Source: a virus
IMG/VR virus record: IMGVR_UViG_3300009378_000005
Span: 1 to 64,000 of that record
Length of the DNA stretch: 64,000 nucleotides
Direction: 5' to 3' (one strand)
The notes under the pieces are model-generated. The model saw only the letters and a program-made list of their open reading frames with translations. It was not told the origin of the DNA and searched no databases. Shown here piece after piece: positions 35,801 through 44,736 of this stretch. Within the stretch, counting starts at the first letter, position 1, and each line of letters starts with the position of its first letter. Both the position numbers and the translations under genes were made by a program.

Positions 35801-38800
35801 TTACTCAAAACTTACCCCAGCTGACGTAATGATAAAGTCTATTGCGATAAATTCAACAGCTCTAGTTGGAACTAGAACAATTCTACCGTTTAGTCGATTT
35901 TGTTCCACGTCTTCAATTGTATTATTAGAACTATCCATTACAACCTTAAATTGATCAATTCCCTGCTGTGTCTGAATAAGAGATAGCAACGGTGTCACCT
36001 GTGAGACAAATCTTGCCCTTGTCTCTGGCGTGTTTTGCTCAAAGACTATCTTGCTTGCTACGTCAGATATTATTCTCTTTGCCTCTAGGAGCATTCTTCT
36101 AACGTTAACCCTGTCAAGAGACGTCTTTGCCTGCTGCAAGGTTTTTTGACCAAAAATAACAAATCCTGCATTTGGGAATGTTGCGATGGGATTTATCTTA
36201 GCCTCATAGAGGTCATTCTTATCGCTTGCATTTAATCTAGCCTTTGTATTCACGACAAAGTCAAGAGCTGCCCTATTAAATCCTGCGGGAGCAAACCATG
36301 GGTATGCTACATTGTCATTAAACCCTAGCGCTCCTAGCGCTGCTATGCTTGCAGGCACCTCAACAGACCTGTTGTTTACAGGATCATTAATTGATACATC
36401 TGGGAAATATGTTGCAACATAATTACTGTCAAGCGCTCTAGCGCTAAATTTCTCTATTGTCTTTTCAACATCAGGTCTTCCCGTGCTATCATAGAATAGC
36501 CTGTTATTATCGCCATCGTAAGCAGGAGTATCGATGATATAGATAGCCTTTCCGTAGTCTTCAACTAGGTCTGTGACATAATCTGTAACATGACTATCTC
36601 TTATTCCAGGAATGACAATAATGTTAACTCGTGATGACATCTCATCTGTCAAAATCTCAGCTGCAGCCCTATATGATCTAACTGTGCTATTGTCCTTACC
36701 TGAGCCCACTGTCATATTTGTTGACAAGCCAATGTTCAATGGATTTCCATCAGTGCTTGATAGATTAGATTCTGACGCCTTTCCTGTGCTATCTGATGAG
36801 CTTGCTCTGTCGTTTAATCGTGACATATCTCTATCAAGAATATTGACACCGTCAAACCCACCGTAGAAGAAGTTTGTAAATTTAGCATAGTTGGTAAACT
36901 TATTAAAGTGCGTAGATCCTGTCAGTGAAATGAGTGACGCAAATGTCAGCCTATCATTTGCTGTTCCATCAGATACAACGTATGTTGTCCCTTTTGGCAC
37001 GCCGTTTCTAATATAACATGCCTCAAGCATGTGATCTTTTGCCGTTCCTGTTATCTGGCTTTCGACCGTCTGATTTAGGCCAGGTCTTCCGCTTCCTGTC
37101 AATGCATCAGATATAACATTTCCTAATGCTACACGAGCCAGTGTAAATTTATTATTATTAAACTCATCAGCACCTGCACCAGTTACAACAAGATCCATCT
37201 TGGAGATTCCAAGAAGCTTGGCATAATTTTCAATAAGCGGGTTTGGCGTGCTTGACACATTAGCATTGAGAATTGACTCATCAAGCGATGAGCTTCTAGG
37301 AACTATCTCAAACTTAGTTCCCCAGTAGAATCTTGCATCAACTCTCTCACTATTTCCTGGTGATCCAGCAAGACCAGATGTCGCAACATTTCCACGAGTC
37401 ACCTTGAACCTATATGGGACAGGAGGTAAAATTGATCCTGACAAGAGAGACTCTGCACCTGCAGCAGCAACACTGCTTCCAGATGATTTTCTAGGAGTGA
37501 ATGCCAGTCTTGACCCAGGATTTCCAAGATTCTGACCCAGTGACGATGTCAACCCTGTAACAGAATTATCTGCTAGCGTCTCAGTTGTCTTTAGTGACGG
37601 AAACCCTCTAAACCCAAAGGGCAAAGCATCTACAGGTACATTTCCATTCTCAGCATCTACATGCATCACGATTCGAACTCTAGATGACACGTTTGCATAC
37701 TTTCCAGACATCAAAAGTCGACGCTCATCTGATGTCTCTGCATCAAAGTTATACGACACCTTTAGATCACCTATCTTTTTAGCAACATAATTTTCATCAC
37801 TGGGATCTAGCGTACATAGAGGGTACTGTTCTAAGACTGACGGATTTGTATCTGTATCACTAAATGATCTTACCTCTACTGTGAAAGTTCCATTCTTATT
37901 TTTAGAGTCTGTAGATTTTCTAATATTAGAGATCGATACCTTGAATTTTGTATTTGCAGATGCTCCGTCAGATAAAGTTTCAAAATGAAATAGATCATAT
38001 TCCTTCTCACCATATGGCTGTGAGATGAACATTGTTGTTCTTGGAGTTGAATATCTTGTGTCAAATCTTCCAAATGCATCTCTAAAGCCCTGATTTGCGG
38101 GATTGTCTGATGAAACAGCGGCTGTACCAGATACAACTGCTACAGAGTATCTGTGATCTGAAACAGGTGCAATCTCATCTTCAACAGGAAAGTGAGAGTA
38201 TAGAAGGTGTTGTTCTTCCTGGAATCTCTCTGGATCTGTATTTAGGACATTTGAAATATAGCTAGGTAGAGACGGATCTAGCGATGCAGTTAACATCTTT
38301 ACGCCTGGTGATCCATCGTGATTGGCAAACTGTGTTGCTGACGATGATATCGCTATCTTGAACGTCTTAAATCTGCTGTCTCCGGTTCCGCTATATACTG
38401 TAGCTGTATCTGCAAAAGCCTCTGCAGTTGAATATGACGAAGTCGCATGTAGAACCTGGATTCTTGTACCTGTGGCACACATTATCATTCCACGAACTAG
38501 ATAGACATAGTCATCACCGCTACTAATTCCATAGCTATCGTTGTCTGTAAAGACAGGAAAGCCTACTGTTTCTCTTGATGCAGAAACAAAATGTCTTGCA
38601 ACCAAAAATTGAACAGCACCTTGATGCCTTGTGTCTCCGGGCGTTCCACCTAGCGCTGAACCCTGTATAACAAATCCGGCGTTCTTAACTACACCCTGCT
38701 GCTCTGTCTTGTATATGTCAGTCGTTGAATCGTTAGACCCAGCACCAAGAACTCTAACAAACGTCAATGCGCTTCTATTCTTTAGAAATTCTCTAACAGC

Positions 38801-39004
38801 ATACGGTCCAAACTTTTTATGATCAAGTGTTCCAAAGCGAGACTTGAAATCACTAAATGAACCAACTGTTACAGGGACAAATGCCGGACCCATCTCTGAC
38901 GTACCTGCAACACCGGCAGGAACACCGACTGTCTCCGCTTCCCTCTGGGATAGATCGACTTCGCGTTCAAAGAATCCGGGCGACTTAAAGATCTGCTCAG
39001 CCAT
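35801..39004 (-). CDS. Tail sheath protein, copy 2 (gp18-like paralogue)
   Basis: 1067 residues. Same architecture as its neighbour: FKSPGFFEREVDLS, GPAFVPVTVGSFSDFKSRFG and LTFVRVLGAG at the N-terminus; GFVIFGQKTL, DRVNVRRMLLEAKRIISDVA, RFVSQVTPLLSLIQTQQG and VPTRAVEFIAIDFII at the C-terminus. The central domain is diverged, indicating an old duplication rather than a recent copy. Both copies keep the N- and C-terminal polymerisation elements, so both could assemble, either mixed in one sheath or specialised by position. Confidence 0.92.
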   Translation of the reverse strand: MAEQIFKSPGFFEREVDLSQREAETVGVPAGVAGTSEMGPAFVPVTVGSFSDFKSRFGTLDHKKFGPYAVREFLKNRSALTFVRVLGAGSNDSTTDIYKTEQQGVVKNAGFVIQGSALGGTPGDTRHQGAVQFLVARHFVSASRETVGFPVFTDNDSYGISSGDDYVYLVRGMIMCATGTRIQVLHATSSYSTAEAFADTATVYSGTGDSRFKTFKIAISSSATQFANHDGSPGVKMLTASLDPSLPSYISNVLNTDPERFQEEQHLLYSHFPVEDEIAPVSDHRYSVAVVSGTAAVSSDNPANQGFRDAFGRFDTRYSTPRTTMFISQPYGEKEYDLFHFETLSDGASANTKFKVSISNIRKSTDSKNKNGTFTVEVRSFSDTDTNPSVLEQYPLCTLDPSDENYVAKKIGDLKVSYNFDAETSDERRLLMSGKYANVSSRVRIVMHVDAENGNVPVDALPFGFRGFPSLKTTETLADNSVTGLTSSLGQNLGNPGSRLAFTPRKSSGSSVAAAGAESLLSGSILPPVPYRFKVTRGNVATSGLAGSPGNSERVDARFYWGTKFEIVPRSSSLDESILNANVSSTPNPLIENYAKLLGISKMDLVVTGAGADEFNNNKFTLARVALGNVISDALTGSGRPGLNQTVESQITGTAKDHMLEACYIRNGVPKGTTYVVSDGTANDRLTFASLISLTGSTHFNKFTNYAKFTNFFYGGFDGVNILDRDMSRLNDRASSSDSTGKASESNLSSTDGNPLNIGLSTNMTVGSGKDNSTVRSYRAAAEILTDEMSSRVNIIVIPGIRDSHVTDYVTDLVEDYGKAIYIIDTPAYDGDNNRLFYDSTGRPDVEKTIEKFSARALDSNYVATYFPDVSINDPVNNRSVEVPASIAALGALGFNDNVAYPWFAPAGFNRAALDFVVNTKARLNASDKNDLYEAKINPIATFPNAGFVIFGQKTLQQAKTSLDRVNVRRMLLEAKRIISDVASKIVFEQNTPETRARFVSQVTPLLSLIQTQQGIDQFKVVMDSSNNTIEDVEQNRLNGRIVLVPTRAVEFIAIDFIITSAGVSFE

Positions 39005-39038
39005 TAATTATTCTCCCATGCACAAATCACTACAGTTT

Positions 39039-39045
39039 ATAAATA
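39039..39045 (-). promoter_or_regulatory. Candidate late promoter element TATTTAT before sheath copy 2
   Basis: TATTTAT (extended TATTTATA) on the minus strand, 35 nt before the sheath copy 2 start, in the 63-nt spacer after the gp15-like gene. Tentative, based on recurrence. Confidence 0.3.
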
Positions 39046-39067
39046 TCATTCAAAAACCTAAAAGACC

Positions 39068-40285
39068 TTACTCAAATTCTCTGATTAGCTCAATTATTAC
39101 CCTCGAATTTGCAACGGTCTCTCCTTTTCTCTGATTGCGCATAAGAACTGGAACAGTTTTCTGAATTTCCTTACCTGTAAATGGATCATTTATCGTCTCA
39201 ATTATCTGGACATTTGACTGTCCCCTTCTACTCTGCTCATCACCTGACTTATCAAGAAGGCTAGTATCGCTAAGGGTAAATTTATTGATATCTCCATCTG
39301 AATTGCCACCTTTAGACCTTAAGACTACGGGTGACTTTGACTCATAAATTCCAAAATCTATCTGGGGAGCAGATAGAGTCCTTCTAAACGGACTAGACAG
39401 CCCAGGGTGCTGTGGGGCTAAAATATATGCAGGTACAACCATCTTAAACGTATATCTGACAATTCTCTCATCTGATGAAAAATCTGAAAAGTTGTCTGCT
39501 GTCCCTAGAGGTGACTTCAAGTAAGCAACAAACTGATAACCCGAGTCTGTTTCAATTAGAAAATCATGACCCTGTCCTGTAAATCTTGCCATCATCGACT
39601 CAATGATCTGATTCATCTGAGTCATATATTGTGTCCAGAATGTTATATCATACTCCAAAGTGACAAACGTAGGATATGGAACAGTTATCACCTCAAAAAT
39701 ATTATCCCCTATTTTCTCTGCAAGAAGATCACCCTTAGAATTTTTAATTGCACTATTTGATTTACTTCTTCGAGATGCAACCCTTCCTTCAATGCTTCCG
39801 CTGTGTGGAAACGATGAGATATTTTCAAAATTATTTTTTGATGCAACGTTTTTTTGGTTTAGAAGACCTAGCTTATTAATAATATTCTGATAATCTCTAT
39901 CATTCTTGCTCAACCTTCTTTTAACAATATAGCTCTGTTGATCCTTATGTGAGATAGGTGTTCCATATCCTGACTGTGATGGATCATGTGATATGCTTGT
40001 TCTCTTAATTGATATTATTGGTAAAATTATTGCGTTATTCTTGTCTCTTATCGGCTGATTTCTTCTAGTTAATGCAAATCTTTCACCTGTTGAGAATACG
40101 ACAGGAACGCGCGTTGCCTGATTGTCAACCTCAATTTCAAATGACAGGCGCTTATCAAACAGATGAAATAGAGCTCTATCAGCATCTTCAATTCCAACAG
40201 GAGGAATTAAGAAATCTTCAGGTACACTCGTACCTTCATATGGGTCAGCAATTCCAGAGCGTGATTTCACATCATTAGACATCAT
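39068..40285 (-). CDS. Tail completion/sheath stabiliser protein (gp15-like)
   Basis: 405 residues. Residues ~210-310 contain VPYPTFVTLEYDITFWTQYM, QMNQIIESMMARFTGQGHDF and RIVRYTFKMVVPAYIL, the pattern of T4 gp15-type tail terminators, which cap tube and sheath. N-terminal segment FLIPPVGIEDADRALFHLFD also fits. The C-terminal ~100 residues are polar. It directly follows the gp14-like gene and precedes the sheath genes, as in the T4 order 13-14-15-18. Confidence 0.75.
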   Translation of the reverse strand: MMSNDVKSRSGIADPYEGTSVPEDFLIPPVGIEDADRALFHLFDKRLSFEIEVDNQATRVPVVFSTGERFALTRRNQPIRDKNNAIILPIISIKRTSISHDPSQSGYGTPISHKDQQSYIVKRRLSKNDRDYQNIINKLGLLNQKNVASKNNFENISSFPHSGSIEGRVASRRSKSNSAIKNSKGDLLAEKIGDNIFEVITVPYPTFVTLEYDITFWTQYMTQMNQIIESMMARFTGQGHDFLIETDSGYQFVAYLKSPLGTADNFSDFSSDERIVRYTFKMVVPAYILAPQHPGLSSPFRRTLSAPQIDFGIYESKSPVVLRSKGGNSDGDINKFTLSDTSLLDKSGDEQSRRGQSNVQIIETINDPFTGKEIQKTVPVLMRNQRKGETVANSRVIIELIREFE

Positions 40286-40950
40286 TAACTCTCATCGTAA
40301 AATGACGATCCAGCTCCAGTGCTGTCTCCCTTAGATGAGACCTCTGACGGACCTGAGATTGGCTTTTCAAGAACACCCTTTTTCTGTAAGTCTCTAGAGT
40401 CAGCAGTCTCGCCTAATCTATTAGATGGGAGTCCTCGTTGCTGAACAAATGTATTTTGAATGGCATCTGAATCTGAATTCATCTCGTCTGTTGGTCCAAA
40501 CACCTTTGAAATGAACTGTCCCTTTCTTGACTGCTTACCTGTTATCGTGACATATGACTTAAATTCGATCTCTCCATATATTGTGCTAGAGTCTGGCACC
40601 TGAACCACTTCAAAAAATACTGATCCGTAGCTAAAAAAGTCACCCTCTCGTATCTGAATCCCTTTATCGTTTAGATCCTTCTTTTGAATGTATGCCTCAA
40701 TGGTATAATATTCCTCGCTACCAAAAATATTTGATCTAATATCTTGCGGCTGATACTTTACAACAGCCTCTATCTCAATTGGATTGTCAAACACCTTGTT
40801 TGGAGACTCCTCATAGACGTCATGAACATCAGACTTGATCTTAGAGATTGGAAAAAAGTATATCTTTTGACCGATCACATCCTTGACAATCTCTTTTCCA
40901 ATGTCATTTATAAAATCTATCTCTCTTTTTGTTATGAATAGCCTAGACAT
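40285..40950 (-). CDS. Neck protein (gp14-like)
   Basis: 221 residues. IDFINDIGKEIVKDVIGQKI and YFFPISKIKSDVHDVYEES then FDNPIEIEAVVKYQP match the N-terminal half of gp14-type neck proteins. The C-terminal 70 residues are polar. Start and stop abut or overlap the gp13-like and gp15-like genes. Likely part of the head-tail connector. Confidence 0.75.
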   Translation of the reverse strand: MSRLFITKREIDFINDIGKEIVKDVIGQKIYFFPISKIKSDVHDVYEESPNKVFDNPIEIEAVVKYQPQDIRSNIFGSEEYYTIEAYIQKKDLNDKGIQIREGDFFSYGSVFFEVVQVPDSSTIYGEIEFKSYVTITGKQSRKGQFISKVFGPTDEMNSDSDAIQNTFVQQRGLPSNRLGETADSRDLQKKGVLEKPISGPSEVSSKGDSTGAGSSFYDES

Positions 40951-40953
40951 CTA

Positions 40954-42129
40954 TTACCCCATAAAAATTGCTAAACCGTTTGGCATAGGAACATACTTCA
41001 ACTGTTTCTGAATGGCCTCTGCACGTGCTGCAGCAACTTCCATTAGCTTATCATACGTCATCGTATCAAGCATCTCTCTTAATTGTGTCTTTAACTTATC
41101 CTTATCTTCTCTTCCTTGTGAAACTAAGCCTTCTCCATTTAATTTTAGATCTGATCCTGGGACTGGGATTGATCCGAACTTTGATCTAATTAGTCCTAAT
41201 TGTTCTCTGCTTAATGCAAGAGCAAACTGTCTTATCCACTGTCTTCCTATGCTGTTGATATTGTCATACCTTAAATTTCCAAACGGAATGTCTCCAAGAT
41301 TAGACACTCCGTCTATGGTTTCATCTTTATACGCAGGATTGAGGGGATCAGAAAAGAATCTAACTCGTAGAAATAGCTTCTTAGGATCATCCTTTGTTGG
41401 TTTTGGAAAAATTCTTATCTTTGTTCCAATCACCTCATATGAGTAATTTGACCTTCTAACCCTGTTAGATAGATCTAGCTGTCCAGCACGAAGAATATCT
41501 TCAAAAACAGGAAGAACATAAAATATAGTCTCAGGTGTGAACGATTCAAATGAAAACTCATTATTGAGATAGTTTATCGCTGATGTTGTATCAAAAAATC
41601 TATATGCTGCCTGGGGAGATACATGAAACACCTCACTTATCTGGACCTTACTTCTAGGGCTAGAGTTCATGCTAGATGAAAATACTAGGTTTCCGGCATA
41701 ATCCTTTAGCTCATCATAGATGTCATAGTCTTGGCGACCTTTCTCAAGGTCGATAGACCCAGATAGCATATTATATGATCCTCCGACGCCTGCCTCAAAC
41801 GAGTATGGCTCTGCGAATCTTGTCAGATAGTCAAGATTTTCCCTTGGGTATTTTTGCTCAGATCCAGACATAATGCTGCCTGTTGGCATTCCAAGAAATT
41901 GAACAAGCTGTGACTTAGCCTGATACTGATTTAATATTGATCCATACTCTAGCAGAGACTCCTCAAGATTTCCCCATATCTGCTTCTTCGTTAGCTCGAC
42001 ACTAAGAACATCATCACCCAGCTTTCTCTTTACAAATGTTACAACACTGTCAGCTTCCGTCTGGAAGTCTGACTCACTATCAAAGAAACCAAAAGGAGTA
42101 GGATTTGATGTTTGTGAAAATGTTGCCAC
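40954..42129 (-). CDS. Neck protein (gp13-like)
   Basis: 391 residues, starting at GTG 42129. The C-terminal third carries NSIGRQWIRQFALALSREQL, GLIRSKFGSIPVPGSDLKLN and LKTQLREMLDTM, a segment conserved in T4 gp13-like neck proteins. The N-terminal part has DDVLSVELTKKQIWGNLEES, typical of connector adaptors. It connects portal and tail; its position next to gp14-like and gp15-like genes supports this. Confidence 0.75.
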   Translation of the reverse strand: MATFSQTSNPTPFGFFDSESDFQTEADSVVTFVKRKLGDDVLSVELTKKQIWGNLEESLLEYGSILNQYQAKSQLVQFLGMPTGSIMSGSEQKYPRENLDYLTRFAEPYSFEAGVGGSYNMLSGSIDLEKGRQDYDIYDELKDYAGNLVFSSSMNSSPRSKVQISEVFHVSPQAAYRFFDTTSAINYLNNEFSFESFTPETIFYVLPVFEDILRAGQLDLSNRVRRSNYSYEVIGTKIRIFPKPTKDDPKKLFLRVRFFSDPLNPAYKDETIDGVSNLGDIPFGNLRYDNINSIGRQWIRQFALALSREQLGLIRSKFGSIPVPGSDLKLNGEGLVSQGREDKDKLKTQLREMLDTMTYDKLMEVAAARAEAIQKQLKYVPMPNGLAIFMG

Positions 42130-42228
42130 TTTTTAGCTCTCTATTGATGAACGCACTTCTATTATTAATTATCTACACGACATGAACGATTCCTAAAACA
42201 GCGTGGTCATTTACTAAAAACTTAACGC

Positions 42229-42259
42229 AAAGAAAGCTCGGACGTTATCATTCCGAGCT
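42229..42259 (-). terminator. Rho-independent terminator candidate
   Basis: Perfect 8-bp stem AGCTCGGA/TCCGAGCT (42235-42242 with 42252-42259) with a 9-nt loop, followed in the minus direction by TTCTTT. It lies in the 222-nt gap between the decoration-like gene and the gp13-like gene. A second 6-bp hairpin (42324-42344) and a TATTTAT element (42345-42351) are in the same gap; nothing coding is seen there. Confidence 0.6.
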
Positions 42260-42351
42260 CTCAGTCAGCTTCTGTTTATCACCACAACTAATATCTGATG
42301 TAAACCATTGCTTTGCTATTAAGGTAGATCTGTGTTAAATCTACATAAATA

Positions 42352-42807
42352 TTAGTTTGCTGCTGTATTGACGAATGTCAGTGTTCCGCTAGATGCTAGA
42401 ACCTGATACTGACGACCGTCACATAGCAGTGTAACTGCTGCACCAACAGTTCCTGTTAGCTTTAACTGACCACCATCTAGACGATGGTCAGGAAGACTTC
42501 CGCTACCCTCTCTGGCTCCAAGCCCTGAGGCGCAGAAAATTGACCTTCCATCGACATCAGAGCCAGTTAAACTGTGAACTGGGCTTGTGAGTGACCTAAA
42601 CGTCCACAGTGAGCCTGGTACATCAGCTGCCTTTGGCAGTGTTGCAGTTAGTGGTGATGTTGAGTTAAATGTATAAACACCACCTCTAGATACTGTGGCA
42701 TTTGCTGTTAGTGACGTTACGTCATAGACGGGAGCCTCTGCAAATTCTATTCCTGACCCTGGCTCTTGGACCAAACCTTTGCTATTTGTTACTTTAACCT
42801 TAGGCAT
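42352..42807 (-). CDS. Small beta-rich virion protein, possible capsid decoration
   Basis: 151 residues, Gly/Ser/Thr/Ala-rich with alternating hydrophobics (YDVTSLTANATVSRGGVYTF, TATLPKAADVPGSLWTF, GQLKLTGTVGAAVTLLCDG). This composition is typical of head decoration or tail-fibre head proteins. It lies in the head-gene region downstream of the capsid and upstream of the neck. Role inferred; family not recognised. Confidence 0.55.
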   Translation of the reverse strand: MPKVKVTNSKGLVQEPGSGIEFAEAPVYDVTSLTANATVSRGGVYTFNSTSPLTATLPKAADVPGSLWTFRSLTSPVHSLTGSDVDGRSIFCASGLGAREGSGSLPDHRLDGGQLKLTGTVGAAVTLLCDGRQYQVLASSGTLTFVNTAAN

Positions 42808-42812
42808 GATAA

Positions 42813-43100
42813 TTAATTCCTTTTATTTTTCTTATTTTTTGAGGTGACGCTACCCAACATATCACTAACTGATTTCTTCTTAGGTTTTTCAGCTACAACA
42901 GACCTCTTTTGTGAGACAGGTTTTGCGGGCGTCGGCTTCGCGACAGGTTTCACAACCTTTACCTCAGGAGCATCTTGCTTCAACTCTTGAACAACAGTTC
43001 TTGGCTTTTCATCCGCAGAGACATCATTCTTTACCGGCATTCCATTCTTGTCAACCTTTGTAACCTTACCAAATACCTTTCTTATGGCCCTAATGCCCAT
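42813..43100 (-). CDS. Small basic Lys/Pro/Val-rich protein, unknown
   Basis: 95 residues, highly basic and low-complexity after residue 40 (VVKPVAKPTPAKPVSQKRS), ending in KNKKNKRN. The N-terminus RAIRKVFGKVTKVDKNGMP is more ordered. It could be a DNA-associated internal head protein, but nothing is recognised. Co-transcribed with the decoration-like gene (5-nt gap). A TATTTAT element lies 39 nt before its start. Confidence 0.5.
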   Translation of the reverse strand: MGIRAIRKVFGKVTKVDKNGMPVKNDVSADEKPRTVVQELKQDAPEVKVVKPVAKPTPAKPVSQKRSVVAEKPKKKSVSDMLGSVTSKNKKNKRN

Positions 43101-43138
43101 CTTAACATCCTCACTCTATTGAGATTATTTCATCAAAT

Positions 43139-43145
43139 ATAAATA
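43139..43145 (-). promoter_or_regulatory. Candidate late promoter element TATTTAT
   Basis: TATTTAT (extended TATTTATA) on the minus strand, 39 nt before the small basic protein, in the 94-nt gap after the lysA fragment. Same tentative motif as upstream of the sheath genes. Confidence 0.3.
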
Positions 43146-43194
43146 TACAGATATTGGCAAACTGATCAGTAGAGGATACCACTTTAATAAAATA

Positions 43195-43530
43195 TTAGTG
43201 AATTACGATCTCTCTCACCTTGTCTCTCATATTATATCTCTCCATCGACATAACTGCACCGTAGGCACCTGCATTCTCAATCAGGATGACATCTCCGGGC
43301 CTTGTCTCAGGCATCAATCTATTAAATCCCATCACATCTCCGCTCTCACATATGGGACCAACGATCTGATATCTGCTGGCAGGTTCATCATTGAGCCTTG
43401 ACAGGTTAAAGATCTCGTGATGCGCCTCATACATCGCTGGGCGGATGAGCGTGTGCATGCCGGCATCAATTCCAATGAACCTGAGGTTGTTCTTCTTTCT
43501 TACCTGAGCCCACACTGTGTCCGAGACCAA
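43195..43530 (-). pseudogene. lysA: C-terminal fragment of diaminopimelate decarboxylase (lysA)
   Basis: About 111 residues match the end of LysA: FIGIDAGMHTLIRPAMYEAH, then QIVGPICESGDVM (CESGD active-site motif), GDVILIENAGAYG (PLP-contacting AGAYG) and a closing MERYNMR. Full LysA is ~420 residues, so the barrel with the PLP lysine is missing. The frame is closed by a TAG a few codons upstream of the TTG at 43530. The preceding phage gene runs into this DNA in another frame (43466-43530). The fragment looks like a captured host gene end; its codons are GC-richer than neighbours. The motifs are intact, so it is recent or retained. A short expressed peptide cannot be excluded. Confidence 0.8.
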
Positions 43531-43978
43531 ATGCTGCGTGCGGATCTATGCTTCCCAAATCAGAAATGCTTATTTGACCTGTAGCTTTCCAGCTATCATG
43601 AGACTCACGAGGGTGTGCTTCATCGCATGATTGTCCTTCATGATCGCTGTGAAGTACTTCCATCCCAGTATCATTATCATAATCTTCATATTCTTGCTCA
43701 CCAGAAAGACTATCAACAACACCTTCAAGAGCAGATCTAGTAGCTGGACAAGACGTATCATTTGCTATAGCCATGACAGCCTTAAGCGCCTCTTGTCTAG
43801 TAAGTGGTGATCCAGGTCCATCATCAGGTAGCACATCTGGTGAAACTCTAGACATAAGACTGACCTCACCATGTCCAGGGTCTTCAGCTCCAGCTGCACA
43901 AGGTCCGCACATCTCTATCAAGATATTATTAACTTCGTTCAGTATTAGATTTTTGAACTGTCTTTTAGTTATTCTCAC
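43466..43978 (-). CDS. Small head-region protein with N-terminal TKxxxKxxIxxE motif; tail reads into lysA DNA
   Basis: 170 residues from GTG 43978 (GGAG nine bases upstream). The N-terminus RITKRQFKNLILNEVNNIL is the same motif found in the next two genes and at 52198. The rest is acidic, polar and low-complexity. The last ~20 residues (HSVGSGKKEEQPQVHWN) are an out-of-frame reading of the lysA fragment, so the original C-terminus has been replaced by recombination. Function unknown. Confidence 0.55.
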   Translation of the reverse strand: MRITKRQFKNLILNEVNNILIEMCGPCAAGAEDPGHGEVSLMSRVSPDVLPDDGPGSPLTRQEALKAVMAIANDTSCPATRSALEGVVDSLSGEQEYEDYDNDTGMEVLHSDHEGQSCDEAHPRESHDSWKATGQISISDLGSIDPHAAFGLGHSVGSGKKEEQPQVHWN

Positions 43979-44249
43979 GATCTCTCCAGCTTAATGATCC
44001 ACCAGGAATTTTTCTTGATCCTGGAAAAGGCTCTGTTATAAATTCTTCTTTTTCTTCTTCGCTTGGTCTATATGACCCGGGATTAAGTATATCAGCAGCA
44101 TAAACTATAATCTTATATGCCTCTTCTTTGCTCCACTCAGATGATAACGTTGATGCGAGATTCTCAGATGCCTGAAGGATTTCATATTCTTTATCCGAAT
44201 CCTCATAAACCTCTTTAATGATTCTTTGAAGCATTTTTTGTGAGACTTT
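43965..44249 (-). CDS. Small acidic protein with shared N-terminal motif
   Basis: About 94 residues if started at ATG 44249, giving MKVSQKMLQRIIKEVYEDSD, the shared motif at the very N-terminus. A longer in-frame start at 44279 would add ten residues and overlap the upstream gene. Helical first half, then EWSKEEAYKIIVYAADILNPG. It overlaps the next gene by 14 nt. Unknown function; paralogue-like N-terminus suggests a common interaction or processing signal. Confidence 0.55.
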   Translation of the reverse strand, partial: KVSQKMLQRIIKEVYEDSDKEYEILQASENLASTLSSEWSKEEAYKIIVYAADILNPGSYRPSEEEKEEFITEPFPGSRKIPGGSLSWRDRENN

Positions 44250-44259
44250 CATGATATGA

Positions 44260-44667
44260 TTATATTTCTCCCTCATCATACCCTAGTACGGTTCTATGAA
44301 TCATGCTACTGAGCGCTGTGTCGAATCCCTCTTGTATCTCTATTTCTCTAGGCCATGATTCTTCACCAGTACTTGATGAGTGAACAATATGTCTGACCTT
44401 CATATATGCCCTCGCTATTGGATCAATTGAGCTTCTAGCCTCTGACTGAAGAATGTTCATAGTTACATTAAAAGCTTCATCAGATAGCGCTCCCCATTTT
44501 TCTCTGGATCGTTTTTCTTCTTCTCGTCTTTCTAGTGATCGTATCGCTTCAGGTTCTGGTGCATCAAATATACTAGCACTTTCAGACTCACCTGCGACCT
44601 CTTCACTCTCTATTTCTTCAAATGCCTCTAGAATGATTTTCCTAAGTTCATTTTTTGTGACTCTCAC
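44260..44667 (-). CDS. Small acidic protein with shared N-terminal motif
   Basis: About 135 residues from GTG 44667, chosen because GGAG precedes it by six bases and the start then reads VRVTKNELRKIILEAFEEIE, aligning with the neighbouring proteins. Acidic middle (ESEEVAGESESASIFDAPEP) and helical remainder. An upstream in-frame ATG at 44679 would add four residues. Unknown function. Confidence 0.55.
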   Translation of the reverse strand: MRVTKNELRKIILEAFEEIESEEVAGESESASIFDAPEPEAIRSLERREEEKRSREKWGALSDEAFNVTMNILQSEARSSIDPIARAYMKVRHIVHSSSTGEESWPREIEIQEGFDTALSSMIHRTVLGYDEGEI

Positions 44668-44736
44668 AGCTATCTCCAAAAAGTAATTCAGATATAACTA
44701 TTTACTTCACAATGAAATAATATGATGTCAATATGC

